Assembly (NCBI RefSeq): GCF_024171695.1
Contig: NZ_JAMTCF010000004.1
Location: 186,001-250,000 of the forward strand
Source of the DNA: Actinosynnema pretiosum
GTDB lineage: Bacteria; Actinomycetota; Actinomycetes; Mycobacteriales; Pseudonocardiaceae
DNA length: 64,000 bases
Direction of reading: 5' to 3'
Shown: positions 43,357-52,979 of the stretch, one piece after another
How positions within the stretch are numbered: position 1 is the stretch's first letter
Layout: each line of letters begins with the position of its first letter
Position numbers and translations under genes: made by a program
The notes under the pieces: model-generated
What the model saw: only the letters and a program-made list of their open reading frames with translations
Told to the model about the DNA's origin: nothing
The model's database searches: none

Positions 43357-43522
43357 CGGGACGGCCGCTGCGCGTCCCGCTGCACCGTCCCGCTGCCGTG
43401 TCCCACTGCGCGGGAGCCCGTCCCACGGACCGGGGTGGTCTCCGCCACGCGCCCGGCCCCGCCGCCCGGCCCCGCGAACCGGCCGGGGAACGCGAAGGGG
43501 GCGGGTCGCCCCGCCCCCTCGC

Positions 43523-43963
43523 CTACTCCGGCGCGCCCGGCAGCGCGATCGACACCGGCGACAACCCGGCCGCCCGCCGCCAGCGCGTGCCCCGCACCGC
43601 CGACTCGGTCAGCGCCGCCAGCGCCGTCGTCCGCAGCGCGTTGTCGTCGGTGCGCTCCAGCACCCCGCGCCACGCCGCGCAGCAGTCCGCCTCCACCGCC
43701 ACCAGCGCCGCGATCGACGACGCCGCGTCCTGCACGCCCTCCGGCGGCAGGTACGCCGCCGCCGCGGGCTTCGGCTGCTGCCCCGCGTCCCGCAACCACC
43801 GCTCGGTGGTGTCCCGGCGCGCCCGGTGCGCGTTCGCGCCCTCGGCCACCGCCGTCTCCTGCGCCTTCGGCAGGAACGCGCTCACCAGCCCGTACGTCCA
43901 CACCGCCGCGTGCTCCGCACCCAGCCCCACCTGCACCGCGTCCGCGCTCGCCTGGTCGCTCAC
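43523..43963 (-). CDS. Ferritin-like DUF4439 protein
   Basis: 146 residues, all-helical and Ala-rich. Helix segments hold Glu/His pairs expected of a ferritin-like bundle: VGLGAEHAAVWTYGLV, ANAHRARRDTTERWL and AALVAVEADCCAAWRGVL. DUF4439 is an actinobacterial family with predicted ferritin-like fold; metal binding has to be tested. GTG 43963 overlaps the lipoprotein stop (GTGA). The same pair sits between proS and rimP in M. tuberculosis (Rv2843-Rv2844 region). Confidence 0.85.
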   Translation of the reverse strand: MSDQASADAVQVGLGAEHAAVWTYGLVSAFLPKAQETAVAEGANAHRARRDTTERWLRDAGQQPKPAAAAYLPPEGVQDAASSIAALVAVEADCCAAWRGVLERTDDNALRTTALAALTESAVRGTRWRRAAGLSPVSIALPGAPE

Positions 43964-44397
43964 CCCAACGCCTCCACCAAGCTCGCGCACCCCGCAGCGA
44001 CCGCGCCGACCAGCCCGGCGCGGTGCGCGGGCAGCGACGGCAGCAGGTCCGCCGCCTGCTTCTGGGCCGCCTGCAGCGCGGCGGCCAACTGCTCCCTGGT
44101 CGCCCCGGCGGGCGCCTGCGGAGCGGACGAGGTCGTCGACGGAGCCGCCGACGACGAGGGCGTGCTCGGTGTCGCCCGCTCCACCTCGGCGCGCAACCGG
44201 GTGGCGTGCTCGGTCCGCGCGGCGGCGGTCTCCTGCGCGTCCACGGCTGTGGCCAGCGCGGCGTCCTTGAGGGCCGCGTCGGCCAGCGCGGCCAGCGGGT
44301 CGGGGGGCGGAGGGGCGGGCGGGGTCGAGGTGCACGCCACCACCAGCGGCGCCGAGGCCGCGGCGAGCAGCACGGCGCGCCTGCTGAGTCCGATCAC
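43960..44397 (-). CDS. Small lipoprotein, partner of the DUF4439 protein
   Basis: 145 residues. The N terminus LSRRAVLLAAASAPLVVAC is a Tat-like or Sec signal with a lipobox ending in Cys (APLVVAC), so the protein is probably lipidated and anchored outside. The mature part is Ala-rich helical with a Ser/Thr/Pro linker and a final segment PAHRAGLVGAVAAGCASL. GTG 44397 is chosen because it puts the twin Arg near the N terminus; GTG 44427 is possible. Function unknown; translationally coupled to the ferritin-like gene. Confidence 0.75.
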   Translation of the reverse strand: MIGLSRRAVLLAAASAPLVVACTSTPPAPPPPDPLAALADAALKDAALATAVDAQETAAARTEHATRLRAEVERATPSTPSSSAAPSTTSSAPQAPAGATREQLAAALQAAQKQAADLLPSLPAHRAGLVGAVAAGCASLVEALG

Positions 44398-44461
44398 GTC
44401 CGCCGATCCTGCCAGACCACCGCTCACCGCCCGTGGGGCGTGCGGACGGCCCAGGACAGGC

Positions 44462-44467
44462 TAGTCT
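44462..44467 (+). promoter_or_regulatory. Candidate -10 box TAGTCT for rimP-nusA
   Basis: Predicts a leader of about 80 nt before GTG 44553. The box lies within an imperfect dyad (GCCCAG ... CTGGGC). No clear -35 element. Confidence 0.35.
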
Positions 44468-44552
44468 GGGCGACCACGGCCGGCGAGTGCAGCGTCGACC
44501 GGGGTTGTCGTGCTCACAGCTCACCTGCACCCGGAAGACTGGGAGTCACCAC

Positions 44553-45077
44553 GTGTCCAGCCCGCCGCGCGGAGAACTCGCCGCGCAGCTCACCCCCGTC
44601 GTGCGGGAGGCGGTCGAGGCCATCGGCTACGACCTGGAACTGCTCGACGTGAACCAGGCTGGGCGTCGCAGGCTCGTGAAGGTGGTCGTCGACGGCGACG
44701 AGGGCATCGGGCTGGACGAGGTGGCCCAGGCCAGCCGCGCCGTGTCCGCCGCGCTCGACGCCAACGAGCACCTCATCGCGGGTCCTTACACGCTTGAGGT
44801 CACCTCTCCCGGCGCCGACCGCCCCCTCACCCGGCCCCGCCACTGGCTGCGCGCCAGGCTGCGGCTGGTCAAGGTCAAGCAGCCCGAGCAGGTCGAGTGG
44901 TTCGGCCGAGTCGGCGACTGCGACGACACCGGTGTCGTGCTCCTGGTGAAGGGCGAGCTGCGCCGCGTCGAGTACAGCGCGATCGAGCGAGCCGTCGTCG
45001 AGGTCGAGTTCAAGCAACCCCCGGTCGAGGAGCTCGCGCTCCTGGGCGACCGGGGTTCGAAGGAGGAGTCGGAGTGA
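44553..45077 (+). CDS. rimP: Ribosome maturation factor RimP
   Basis: 174 residues. Conserved segments [42 protein letters not shown] and [20 protein letters not shown] identify RimP, needed for 30S maturation. GTG 44553 has GGGAG 7 nt upstream. The stop overlaps the nusA start as GTGA. First gene of the rimP-nusA-ylxR-infB block. Confidence 0.96.
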   Translation: MSSPPRGELAAQLTPVVREAVEAIGYDLELLDVNQAGRRRLVKVVVDGDEGIGLDEVAQASRAVSAALDANEHLIAGPYTLEVTSPGADRPLTRPRHWLRARLRLVKVKQPEQVEWFGRVGDCDDTGVVLLVKGELRRVEYSAIERAVVEVEFKQPPVEELALLGDRGSKEESE

Positions 45078-46087
45078 ACGTCGACATCGCCGCTCTCAGG
45101 GCGATCGAGCGGGACAAGGACATCCCCTTCGACACCGTTCTGGAAGCCATCGAGACCGCGCTTCTGACCGCGTACAAGCACACCGACGGCCACCACCCGC
45201 ACTCGCGGGTGGAGATCGACCGGAAGTCCGGCGCCGTGCGCGTGCTCGCGCAGGACCTGGGCCCGGACGGCGCGGTCACCGAGGAGTGGGACGACACGCC
45301 CGAGGGGTTCGGCCGGATCGCCGCGACCACGGCGCGCCAGGTCATCCTGCAGCGCCTGCGCGACGCCGAGCACGAGCGCACCTTCGGCGAGTTCTCCGCC
45401 AAGGAGGGCGAGATCATCGGCGGCGTCGTCCAGCGCGACGCCCGCGCCAACGCGCGCGGCATGGTCGTCGTGCAGGTCGGCGACACCGAGGGCGTGCTGC
45501 CGCCCGCCGAGCAGGTGCCCGGCGAGGAGTACAAGCACGGCGCCCGCATCAAGTGCTACGTCGTCGGCGTGTCGCGCAGCGCGCGCGGCCCGCAGATCAC
45601 CCTGTCCCGCACCCACCCGAACCTCGTGCGCAGGCTCTTCGCGCTGGAGGTCCCGGAGATCGCGGACGGCACCGTGGAGATCCCCGCGGTGGCGCGTGAG
45701 GCAGGTCACCGCTCGAAGATCGCGGTGCGCACGACGGTGTCCGGCGTGAACGCCAAGGGCGCCTGCATCGGCCCGATGGGCGCGCGCGTGCGCAACGTCA
45801 TGAGCGAGCTCGCGGGCGAGAAGATCGATATCATCGACCACTCGGACGACCCGGCGACCTTCGTCGGGAACGCGCTCTCACCTGCGAAGGTCGTCTCGGT
45901 GCGGGTCCTCGACGAGCGGGCCAAGACCGCCCGCGTCGTGGTGCCCGACTTCCAGCTCTCCCTCGCCATCGGCAAGGAGGGGCAGAACGCCCGGTTGGCC
46001 GCCAGGCTGACCGGGTGGCGCATCGACATCCGGAGCGACGCGGAGGCTGTTCAGAACGACTCCGCGGCATCCGGTTCGGCTGAATGA
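45074..46087 (+). CDS. nusA: Transcription termination/antitermination factor NusA
   Basis: 337 residues, the short actinobacterial form without C-terminal acidic repeats. The N-terminal RNAP-binding domain has [28 protein letters not shown]. An S1 domain ([12 protein letters not shown]...[21 protein letters not shown]) and two KH domains follow, with [21 protein letters not shown] and [23 protein letters not shown]. It modulates pausing, termination and rRNA antitermination. GTG start overlaps the rimP stop. Confidence 0.97.
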   Translation: MNVDIAALRAIERDKDIPFDTVLEAIETALLTAYKHTDGHHPHSRVEIDRKSGAVRVLAQDLGPDGAVTEEWDDTPEGFGRIAATTARQVILQRLRDAEHERTFGEFSAKEGEIIGGVVQRDARANARGMVVVQVGDTEGVLPPAEQVPGEEYKHGARIKCYVVGVSRSARGPQITLSRTHPNLVRRLFALEVPEIADGTVEIPAVAREAGHRSKIAVRTTVSGVNAKGACIGPMGARVRNVMSELAGEKIDIIDHSDDPATFVGNALSPAKVVSVRVLDERAKTARVVVPDFQLSLAIGKEGQNARLAARLTGWRIDIRSDAEAVQNDSAASGSAE

Positions 46088-46109
46088 CAATCAGGGGATA
46101 GACTAGCCA

Positions 46110-46481
46110 GTGGTTCGACGTCAGGGACCGGTGAACGAGCACGACGGCCCAGTCCGCACATGTGTAGGATGCCGTGCTCGGACGTCGTATTCCGAGCTGC
46201 TGCGCGTGGTCGCCGTGGCCGGGGCTCTCGCCCCGGACCCACGTCGGAGGCTGCCGGGGCGGGGGGCGTGGTTGCACCCCGATCCGAACTGCCTCCGCAC
46301 CGCCGAGAAGCGTCGAGCGTTTCCCAGGGCCTTGAAGGTCACGGGCGAGCTCGACACCGAGGGCGTTCGCGCACACTTGGAGCAGTTCGGACAGTACGGC
46401 CGCGGGATCGCCTCGCGGCCGGCAGCAAGTCAAGGAAGCAGGTCGACCCGTCATGAGTCAGCCGTGAAGCTGAAGACATGA
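46110..46481 (+). CDS. ylxR: YlxR family RNA-binding protein (DUF448)
   Basis: 123 residues. GPVRTCVGCRARTSYSELLRVV and the conserved GRGAWLHPDPNCLRTAEKRRAFPRAL define the family. It is small and basic and always found in nusA-infB operons; proposed nucleoid or RNA-binding role. GTG 46110 lies 5 nt after TAGACT, so an internal near-leaderless promoter is possible, but read-through from nusA is likelier. GTG 46131 is an alternative start. Confidence 0.9.
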   Translation: MVRRQGPVNEHDGPVRTCVGCRARTSYSELLRVVAVAGALAPDPRRRLPGRGAWLHPDPNCLRTAEKRRAFPRALKVTGELDTEGVRAHLEQFGQYGRGIASRPAASQGSRSTRHESAVKLKT

Positions 46482-46541
46482 ACGCGCGACGTTGAGACGA
46501 GGTCGACGGGCTGCCGCCGGCCTCATCAGCAGAGGAGTGCA

Positions 46542-49500
46542 GTGGCAGGCAAGGCCCGCGTGCACGAGCTCGCCAAAGAGCTCGGTGTCACGAGCAAGGA
46601 ACTGATGACCACGCTCGCCAGTCAGGGCGAGTACGTGAAGTCCGCGTCCAGCACCGTCGAGGCGCCGGTGGCGCGACGACTGCGCGACGCGCACGCCAAG
46701 GGCGAGGGCAAGAAGCCGTCTTCCGGCGCCCGTCCCTCGGCTCCCAAGCCGCAGGCCCCGTCCGCCCCCCAGGGCGGCTCCGAGGCCCCGCGTCCCTCGA
46801 TGCCCATGGGCAAGCCCGGTCCGCGCCCCGTGCCCGGCCCGCGCCCCCAGGCGCCCAAGCCGCAGACCCCGAAGCCCGCTGCGGCCGAACCGGCCCCGCA
46901 GGCCCCGGCGGCTCCCGCCGCCCCGGCCGCGCAGGCCCCCTCGGCTCCGGCCGCCCCGGCCCAGCAGGCCCCCAAGGCCCCGTCGGCTCCGGCCGCCGAG
47001 CGCCCGCAGGGTCCGCGCCCGTCCGGCCCGCGCCCCGGCCCCAGGCCCGGCCCGCGCCAGCAGCCCCAGCAGCAGCAGCCCGCGGCTGCCGCTGACAGCC
47101 CCTCGGTGGTCCCGCCGCGTCCCCAGGCCCCCAAGCCTCAGGGTCCGCGCGGTCCCCGTCCCGGCAACAACCCGTTCGGCGTCGGCGGCGGCGCCCCGGC
47201 TCCCCGCCCGCAGGCCCCGCGCCCGCAGGGCGGTCCCGGTGGCGGCGAGCGCGGCGACCGCGGCGATCGCGGCACCAAGCCCGGTGACCCGCGTCCCGGC
47301 GGCCCGCGTCCGGCCGGTCCCCGTCCCGGCGGTTCCGCCGGTTCCGGCGGCCCGCGCCCGAACCCCGGCAACATGCCTCCCCGCCCGAACCCCGGCATGA
47401 TGCCGGGCCGGTCGGCCGCGCCCCGCCCCGGTGGCGGCGGCGGTGGTCGTCCCGGCGGCGGTCCCGGTGGCGGCGGTCGCGGCCCCGGTGGCGGCGGCGG
47501 TGGCTTCCGCGGTGGCGGCGGCGGTGGCGGTGGCTTCCGCGGCGGCCCCGGTGGCGGTGGCGGCGGTGGCGGCTTCCGCCCCGGCGGCGGCGGTCCCGGT
47601 GGTGGCGGCGGCGGTGGCGGCTTCCGCCCCGGCGGTGGCGGTGGCGCCCCGGCCGGTGGTGGCGGTGGCGGCTTCCGCGGTCGTCCCGGTGGCGGTGGCC
47701 CCGGTGGTCGCGGTGGCACGGCGGGCGCCTTCGGCCGTCCCGGCGGTCCGGCGCGTCGTGGGCGCAAGTCCAAGCGCCAGAAGCGCCAGGAGTACATGGA
47801 CAACATGCAGGCGCCTTCGGTTGGTGGCGTCCGCCTGCCCAAGGGCAGCGGCGAGACCATCCGGCTGCCTCGTGGCGCCTCGCTGACCGACTTCGCCGAC
47901 AAGATCAACGCCAACCCGGCCTCGCTGGTGCAGGTGCTGTTCCACCTCGGCGAGATGGTCACCGCGACGCAGTCCGTCTCCGACGAGATCCTGGAGCTGC
48001 TCGGCTCCGAGATGAACTACGTCGTGCAGGTCGTGTCCCCCGAGGAGGAGGACCGCGAGCTGCTCGAGACGTTCGACATCACCTACGGCGAGGACGCCGG
48101 CGGCGAGGACGACCTGGCCATCAGGCCCCCGGTCGTCACCGTCATGGGTCACGTCGACCACGGCAAGACCCGCCTGCTCGACACCATCCGCAAGACCAAG
48201 GTCGCGGAGGGTGAAGCGGGCGGTATCACGCAGCACATCGGCGCGTACCAGGTGGAGACCGAGCTGGAGGGCAACCCCCGACTCATCACCTTCATCGACA
48301 CGCCGGGTCACGAGGCGTTCACCGCCATGCGTGCCCGTGGCGCGAACTCCACCGACATCGCGGTCATCGTGGTGGCGGCGGACGACGGCGTCATGCCGCA
48401 GACGGTCGAGGCGATCAACCACGCGCAGGCGGCGAACGCCCCGATCGTGGTCGCGGTCAACAAGATCGACAAGGAGGGGGCCAACCCCGCCAAGATCCGC
48501 CAGCAGCTCACCGAGTACGGGCTGGTCGCCGAGGAGTACGGCGGCGACACCATGTTCGTCGACATCTCGGCGAAGCAGGGCGTCAACATCGACGGCCTGC
48601 TGGAGGCGATCCTGCTGACCGCGGACGCCTCGCTGGACCTGCGCGCCAACCCCGGCATGGAGGCCCAGGGCGTCGCGATCGAGGCGCACCTGGACCGCGG
48701 TCGCGGTCCGGTCGCCACGGTGCTGGTGCAGCGCGGCACGCTGCGGGTCGGCGACTCGATCGTCGCCGGCGACGCGTACGGCCGCGTCCGCCGCATGGTG
48801 GACGAGCACGGCGACGACGTCACCGAGGCGTACCCGTCGCGGCCGGTGCTGGTCATCGGTCTGACCTCGGTCCCGAGGGCGGGTGACACCTTCCTCGTGG
48901 TCGAGGAGGACCGGGTCGCCAGGCAGATCGCCGAGCGCCGCCAGGCCCGCACGCGGAACGCGCTCAACGCGGCCCGCCGCAAGCGCGTCAGCCTGGAGGA
49001 CCTGGACGCCGCGCTGAAGGAGACCAGCCAGCTCACGCTGATCATCAAGGGTGACAACTCCGGTACCGTCGAGGCACTGGAAGACGCCCTGATGAAGATC
49101 GAGGTCGGCGACGACGTCGAGCTGCGGGTCATCCACCGAGGCGTCGGTGGCATCACCGAGGGCGACATCAACCTCGCCGTCGCGGGTTCCGCCATCGTCC
49201 TGGGCTTCAACGTCCGGGCCGAGGGCAAGGCCACCGAGCTGGCCAACCGCGAGGGCGTCGACGTCCGCTACTACACGGTGATCTACCAGGCGATCGACGA
49301 GATCGAGCAGGCCCTCAAGGGCATGCTCAAGCCGGAGTACGAAGAGGTCCAGCTGGGCCGCGCGGAGGTCCGCGAGGTCTTCAAGTCCTCCAAGGTCGGC
49401 ACGATCGCCGGTTGCCTCGTCCTCTCGGGCGAGATCCGCCGCAACGCCCGTGCCCGCCTGCTGCGCGACAACAACGTCATCCAGGAGAGCCTGCCGATCA

Positions 49501-49640
49501 GCTCGCTGCGGCGGTTCAAAGACGACGCGACCGAGGTCCGCGAGGGCTACGAGTGCGGTCTGACGCTCGGCAACTACGGCGATCTGAAGATCGGCGACGT
49601 GATCGAGACGTTCGAGATGCGCGAGAAGCCGCGCGCCTGA
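46542..49640 (+). CDS. infB: Translation initiation factor IF-2
   Basis: 1032 residues. N-terminal IF2 helix [21 protein letters not shown], then a long Pro/Ala-rich linker (residues about 60-290) and a striking Gly/Arg/Phe stretch (about 295-400) built of [10 protein letters not shown]-like units. The G domain has [17 protein letters not shown] near residue 533, [10 protein letters not shown] and VAVNKIDK. Domains II-IV end in the fMet-tRNA binding C-terminal part. It brings initiator tRNA to the 30S subunit. GTG has GAGGAG 3 nt upstream. Confidence 0.97.
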   Translation: MAGKARVHELAKELGVTSKELMTTLASQGEYVKSASSTVEAPVARRLRDAHAKGEGKKPSSGARPSAPKPQAPSAPQGGSEAPRPSMPMGKPGPRPVPGPRPQAPKPQTPKPAAAEPAPQAPAAPAAPAAQAPSAPAAPAQQAPKAPSAPAAERPQGPRPSGPRPGPRPGPRQQPQQQQPAAAADSPSVVPPRPQAPKPQGPRGPRPGNNPFGVGGGAPAPRPQAPRPQGGPGGGERGDRGDRGTKPGDPRPGGPRPAGPRPGGSAGSGGPRPNPGNMPPRPNPGMMPGRSAAPRPGGGGGGRPGGGPGGGGRGPGGGGGGFRGGGGGGGGFRGGPGGGGGGGGFRPGGGGPGGGGGGGGFRPGGGGGAPAGGGGGGFRGRPGGGGPGGRGGTAGAFGRPGGPARRGRKSKRQKRQEYMDNMQAPSVGGVRLPKGSGETIRLPRGASLTDFADKINANPASLVQVLFHLGEMVTATQSVSDEILELLGSEMNYVVQVVSPEEEDRELLETFDITYGEDAGGEDDLAIRPPVVTVMGHVDHGKTRLLDTIRKTKVAEGEAGGITQHIGAYQVETELEGNPRLITFIDTPGHEAFTAMRARGANSTDIAVIVVAADDGVMPQTVEAINHAQAANAPIVVAVNKIDKEGANPAKIRQQLTEYGLVAEEYGGDTMFVDISAKQGVNIDGLLEAILLTADASLDLRANPGMEAQGVAIEAHLDRGRGPVATVLVQRGTLRVGDSIVAGDAYGRVRRMVDEHGDDVTEAYPSRPVLVIGLTSVPRAGDTFLVVEEDRVARQIAERRQARTRNALNAARRKRVSLEDLDAALKETSQLTLIIKGDNSGTVEALEDALMKIEVGDDVELRVIHRGVGGITEGDINLAVAGSAIVLGFNVRAEGKATELANREGVDVRYYTVIYQAIDEIEQALKGMLKPEYEEVQLGRAEVREVFKSSKVGTIAGCLVLSGEIRRNARARLLRDNNVIQESLPISSLRRFKDDATEVREGYECGLTLGNYGDLKIGDVIETFEMREKPRA

Positions 49641-49646
49641 TCGATC

Positions 49647-49685
49647 CGGGACACGGGGCCGCCCTGGTGGTGGCCCCGTGTCCCG
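49647..49685 (+). terminator. Hairpin terminator after infB
   Basis: A 14-bp stem (CGGGACACGGGGCC with GGCCCCGTGTCCCG) around an 11-nt loop, 6 nt after the infB stop, followed by TT. Confidence 0.65.
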
Positions 49686-49738
49686 TTCAGCCAGTCCCAT
49701 AGCGCACCCGCCGCAGTGGATAAACAGCGGTCTGACAC

Positions 49739-50035
49739 TTGTACGTAGGAGCACTCGAGCTCGACCTGCTGCTGGGCGACGTGCACTCGCTCAAGCAGAA
49801 GCGATCCGTGGTTCGGCCCGTCGTGGCCGAGCTGAAGCGCAAGTTCGAGGTGTCCGCCTCCGAGGCGGGCCACCTCGACCTGCACCGGCGCGCTCTGATC
49901 GGAGTGGCGGTCGTCGCCGCCGACGCGGAGCATGTCAGGGATGTCCTCGCCGCCTGCGAGCGGCTCGTCGCGGGACGCCCCGAACTGGAACTGCTCTCCG
50001 CCCGCCACAGGCTGGTCGGGCCGGAGGACGTGTAG
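49739..50035 (+). CDS. DUF503 protein (YlxP family)
   Basis: 98 residues. [35 protein letters not shown] is diagnostic, and the C-terminal part [22 protein letters not shown] fits. YlxP-like proteins lie between infB and rbfA in many Gram-positive bacteria; function unresolved. TTG start gives the standard family N terminus. The rbfA GTG lies 19 nt downstream with GGAGGGAG between. Confidence 0.92.
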   Translation: MYVGALELDLLLGDVHSLKQKRSVVRPVVAELKRKFEVSASEAGHLDLHRRALIGVAVVAADAEHVRDVLAACERLVAGRPELELLSARHRLVGPEDV

Positions 50036-50054
50036 CGGAAGAGGAGGGAGCGCC

Positions 50055-50504
50055 GTGGCCGACCAGGCACGGGCTCGCAAGCTGGCCAAGCGGATCTCGC
50101 AGATCGTCGCGTCCGCGCTGGAGCACCAGGTCAAGGACCCCAGGCTGGCCAGGGTCACGATCACCGACACGAAGGTGACCGGCGACCTGCACGACGCGAC
50201 GGTGTACTACACGGTGCTGGGCGAGAAGCTCGACTCCGAGCCCGACCTCGCGGGCGCCGCAGCGGCCCTGGAGAAGGCCAAGGGCGTGCTGCGCAGCATG
50301 GTCGGCCAGCAGACCGGGGTGCGGTTCACGCCGACCCTGACCTTCGTCACCGACACCGTGCCCGACGAGGCGCGGAAGATGGACGAACTGCTGGCCAAGG
50401 CCCGCGAGCTGGACGCCGAGGTGGCGCGAATCGCCTCCGACGCGAAGCCCGCGGGCGAAGCCGATCCGTACAAGGCCGCGCGTGAGGTCGAGGAGTCCGA
50501 CTAG
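50055..50504 (+). CDS. rbfA: Ribosome-binding factor A
   Basis: 149 residues. [26 protein letters not shown] and [24 protein letters not shown] mark the KH-like RbfA fold. It helps mature the 17S rRNA 5' end and 30S subunits, especially in the cold. The C-terminal 25 residues are acidic and probably disordered. GTG 50055 is preceded by GGAGGGAG. The -10 box of the next gene overlaps its stop codon. Confidence 0.95.
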   Translation: MADQARARKLAKRISQIVASALEHQVKDPRLARVTITDTKVTGDLHDATVYYTVLGEKLDSEPDLAGAAAALEKAKGVLRSMVGQQTGVRFTPTLTFVTDTVPDEARKMDELLAKARELDAEVARIASDAKPAGEADPYKAAREVEESD

Positions 50505-50507
50505 CGT
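50502..50507 (+). promoter_or_regulatory. -10 box TAGCGT for the DHH gene
   Basis: TANNNT box 7 nt before GTG 50515, using the TAG stop codon of rbfA as its first bases; predicts a leaderless mRNA. Confidence 0.5.
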
Positions 50508-50514
50508 TCTGGTC

Positions 50515-51522
50515 GTGGATGACCTGAACGCGGCCGTCGCCGCAGCCGCACGCGTGCTGGAGCGGGCCCGAGACGTCACGCTGCTCGGGCACGTCAACCC
50601 GGACGCCGACGCGCTGGGCAGCGCCCTGGCCCTCGGCCTGGCGCTGCACCGGCGCGGCGCGACCGTCAGGGTGTCCTTCTCCGAACCCGCCGAGGTGCCC
50701 CGCTCGTTGGCAGGGCTGGACGTGGCGGGCCTGCTGGTGCCGCCGTCGCAGGTGCCCGAGCGCCCCGAGGTGCTCGTGGCCCTGGACAGCGGCAGCGTGG
50801 GCAGGCTCGGCCACCTCGGCGACCGCGTCACCACCGCCGAGCACGTCGTGGTCATCGACCACCACGTGTCCAACCCCGGCTACGGCACGATCAACGTCAT
50901 CGACGACCGCGCCGAGGCCACCGCCGTGGTGGTGCTGCGCGTGCTCGACGAGCTGGGCGTGGAGCTGGACGAGCCGGTGGCCCGCTGCGTCTACGCGGGC
51001 CTGGTCACCGACACCCGCTCGTTCCGGCACGCCACCGAGTCCACCCACCTGGTGGCCGCGCGGCTGATCGCGACCGGCGTGGACGGCGAGGCGCTCGCCC
51101 GCTCCCTGATGGACTCGCACCCGTTCGGCTACCTGGCGATGCTCGCCGGGGTGCTCGGGCGGGCCCGGCTGGAGCCGACGGCCGCCGGGGGGCTTGGCCT
51201 GGTGCACGCGGTGGTGACCCTGGAGGACGCGGCCGGGCTGCGCTCCGAGGAGGTCGAGAGCGTCGTGGACCTGGTGCGCACCACCACCGAGGCCGAGGTC
51301 GCCGCCGTGCTCAAGGAGCTGCGGCCGGACCGCTGGTCGGGGTCGCTGCGCGCGGTGAGCCGGGTGGACGTGCGCGAGGTCGCGCAGCTGCTCGGCGGGG
51401 GAGGGCACCGGCTGGCCGCCGGGTTCACCGCCACCGGGCGCGCCGAGGACGTGCTGGAGCGGCTGCGGCAGGCGCTGGACACCGTGGTGGGCGCGGCGGG
51501 CGAGCCGCGCGACCTCCGGTAA
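50515..51522 (+). CDS. DHH/DHHA1 phosphoesterase, NrnA/c-di-AMP phosphodiesterase type
   Basis: 335 residues. Metal motifs: LLGHVNPDADALGSALAL, the DSG in LVALDSGSVGRLG, VVIDHHVSN (DHH) and AGLVTDTRSF. The DHHA1 part ends LLGGGGHRLAAGFTA (GGGH motif). It corresponds to M. tuberculosis Rv2837c, which degrades nano-RNA and cyclic dinucleotides; the same role is inferred. Start GTG 50515 follows a well-placed -10 box; GTG 50482, overlapping rbfA by 23 nt, is the alternative. Confidence 0.93.
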   Translation: MDDLNAAVAAAARVLERARDVTLLGHVNPDADALGSALALGLALHRRGATVRVSFSEPAEVPRSLAGLDVAGLLVPPSQVPERPEVLVALDSGSVGRLGHLGDRVTTAEHVVVIDHHVSNPGYGTINVIDDRAEATAVVVLRVLDELGVELDEPVARCVYAGLVTDTRSFRHATESTHLVAARLIATGVDGEALARSLMDSHPFGYLAMLAGVLGRARLEPTAAGGLGLVHAVVTLEDAAGLRSEEVESVVDLVRTTTEAEVAAVLKELRPDRWSGSLRAVSRVDVREVAQLLGGGGHRLAAGFTATGRAEDVLERLRQALDTVVGAAGEPRDLR

Positions 51523-51583
51523 GGACCGTCCGGAATCCACCTCCCCCTGTGCTTGGCTGATCCCGGTCGAGCATGGGGGTGCA

Positions 51584-52888
51584 GTGGTGGTCGAACGGGT
51601 TCCGGCGCGCAGGGTGGTCGGGCTGGCCGCGCCCGCGCTGGTGGTGCTGGCGGCGGAGCCGCTCTACGTCCTGGTGGACACGGCCGTCGTCGGCCACCTG
51701 GGCGCGCTGCCGCTGGCAGGCCTGGCGCTGGGCGGCGTCCTGTTCACCCAGGTCGCCACGCAGCTGACGTTCCTGTCCTACGGCACCACCGCCCGCACCG
51801 CCCGGCTGTTCGGCGCCGGTCGCCGCGCGGAGGCGGTGGCCGAGGGCGTGCAGGCGACCTGGCTGGCGCTGGCCGTGGGCGCGCTGGTGATCGTGCTGGG
51901 GCAGCTGCTCGCCGGGCCCGCCGCGCGCCTGCTGGTCGGCGACGAGGTCGTCGCGGCCGAGGCGGTGTCGTGGCTGCGGATCGCCCTCTTCGGCGCGCCG
52001 ATGGTGCTCGTGACGATGGCGGGCAACGGCTGGATGCGCGGGGTCCAGGACACCCGCAGGCCGCTGCGGTACGTGCTGTTCGGCAACGCGGTGTCGGCGG
52101 TGCTGTGCCCGCTGCTGGTGCACACCGCCGGGTGGGGCCTTGAGGGTTCGGCGGTGGCCAACGTGGTCGCCCAGCTGCTGTCCGCCGGGCTGTTCCTGCG
52201 CGCGCTGGCGGTGGAGGGGGTGCCGCTGCGCCCGGTGCCCGCGCTGATGCGCGCCCAGCTCGGCATGGGCCGCGACCTGGTGCTGCGCAGCCTGGCGTTC
52301 CAGGCGTGCTTCCTGTCGGCGGCGTCGGTGGCCGCCCGCACCTCGGTCGCCGCCGTCGGCGCGCACCAGGTGGTGCTCCAGCTGTGGACGTTCCTGGCGC
52401 TCGTGCTGGACTCGCTGGCCATCGCCGCCCAGTCGATCGTGGGCGCGTTCCTCGGCGCGGACCGGCGCGAGGACGCGAAGGGCTTCGCGCGGCAGGTCAC
52501 CGGGTACGGGCTGGTGTTCGGCGCGTGCCTGGGGGTGCTGTTCGCCGCGCTGTCCGGGGTGATCCCCGGCCTGTTCACCGGGGACGCGGGCGTGCTGGGG
52601 GAGATCCCGAACGCCTGGTGGTTCTTCGTCGCGCTCCAGCCGGTCGCCGGGGTGGTGTTCGCGCTCGACGGGGTGCTGCTGGGCGCGGGCGACGCGGCGT
52701 TCCTGCGCACCGCGACGCTGCTGTCGGCCGCCGCCGGGTTCCTGCCGCTGATCTGGCTGAGCCTGGCCTTCGGGTGGGGCCTCTCGGGGATCTGGACGGG
52801 GCTGTCCGCGTTCATGGCGCTACGCCTGGTGGCGGTGGTGCTGCGGACCCGCTCCGGCAGGTGGGCGGTTCCCGGCGCGGCCATGTGA
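51584..52888 (+). CDS. MATE family efflux transporter (DinF-like)
   Basis: 434 residues with about twelve hydrophobic helices in two similar halves. EPLYVLVDTAVVGHLGALPLAGLALGG is the MATE/DinF N-terminal signature, and GNGWMRGVQDTRRPLRYVL starts the second signature. It probably exports cationic drugs or metabolites by H+ or Na+ antiport. A dinF-like gene also follows the DHH gene in M. tuberculosis (Rv2836c). The GTG has only a weak GGGG before it. Confidence 0.92.
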   Translation: MVVERVPARRVVGLAAPALVVLAAEPLYVLVDTAVVGHLGALPLAGLALGGVLFTQVATQLTFLSYGTTARTARLFGAGRRAEAVAEGVQATWLALAVGALVIVLGQLLAGPAARLLVGDEVVAAEAVSWLRIALFGAPMVLVTMAGNGWMRGVQDTRRPLRYVLFGNAVSAVLCPLLVHTAGWGLEGSAVANVVAQLLSAGLFLRALAVEGVPLRPVPALMRAQLGMGRDLVLRSLAFQACFLSAASVAARTSVAAVGAHQVVLQLWTFLALVLDSLAIAAQSIVGAFLGADRREDAKGFARQVTGYGLVFGACLGVLFAALSGVIPGLFTGDAGVLGEIPNAWWFFVALQPVAGVVFALDGVLLGAGDAAFLRTATLLSAAAGFLPLIWLSLAFGWGLSGIWTGLSAFMALRLVAVVLRTRSGRWAVPGAAM

Positions 52889-52906
52889 CGAGCGTTGCCC
52901 GGCGGA

Positions 52907-52925
52907 ATTGTTAACGGTAAACAAT
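52907..52925. promoter_or_regulatory. Near-perfect 19-bp palindrome upstream of the MFS gene
   Basis: ATTGTTAACGGTAAACAAT reads as a dyad with only one mismatched pair around the centre. It is strikingly AT-rich for this genome and lies 55 nt before the MFS start. Probable operator; regulator unknown. Confidence 0.55.
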
Positions 52926-52979
52926 GGTTGTCGATGGAAGGAGTGTCGACATCCGTCCCGCCCGAGGAGTTGTGAGGTC

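Noticed and set aside
46458-49754. 1098-residue open frame antisense to infB
   Set aside because: A mirror of the repetitive infB coding sequence; its Ala/Thr/Gly runs simply reflect the Pro/Gly codons on the other strand.
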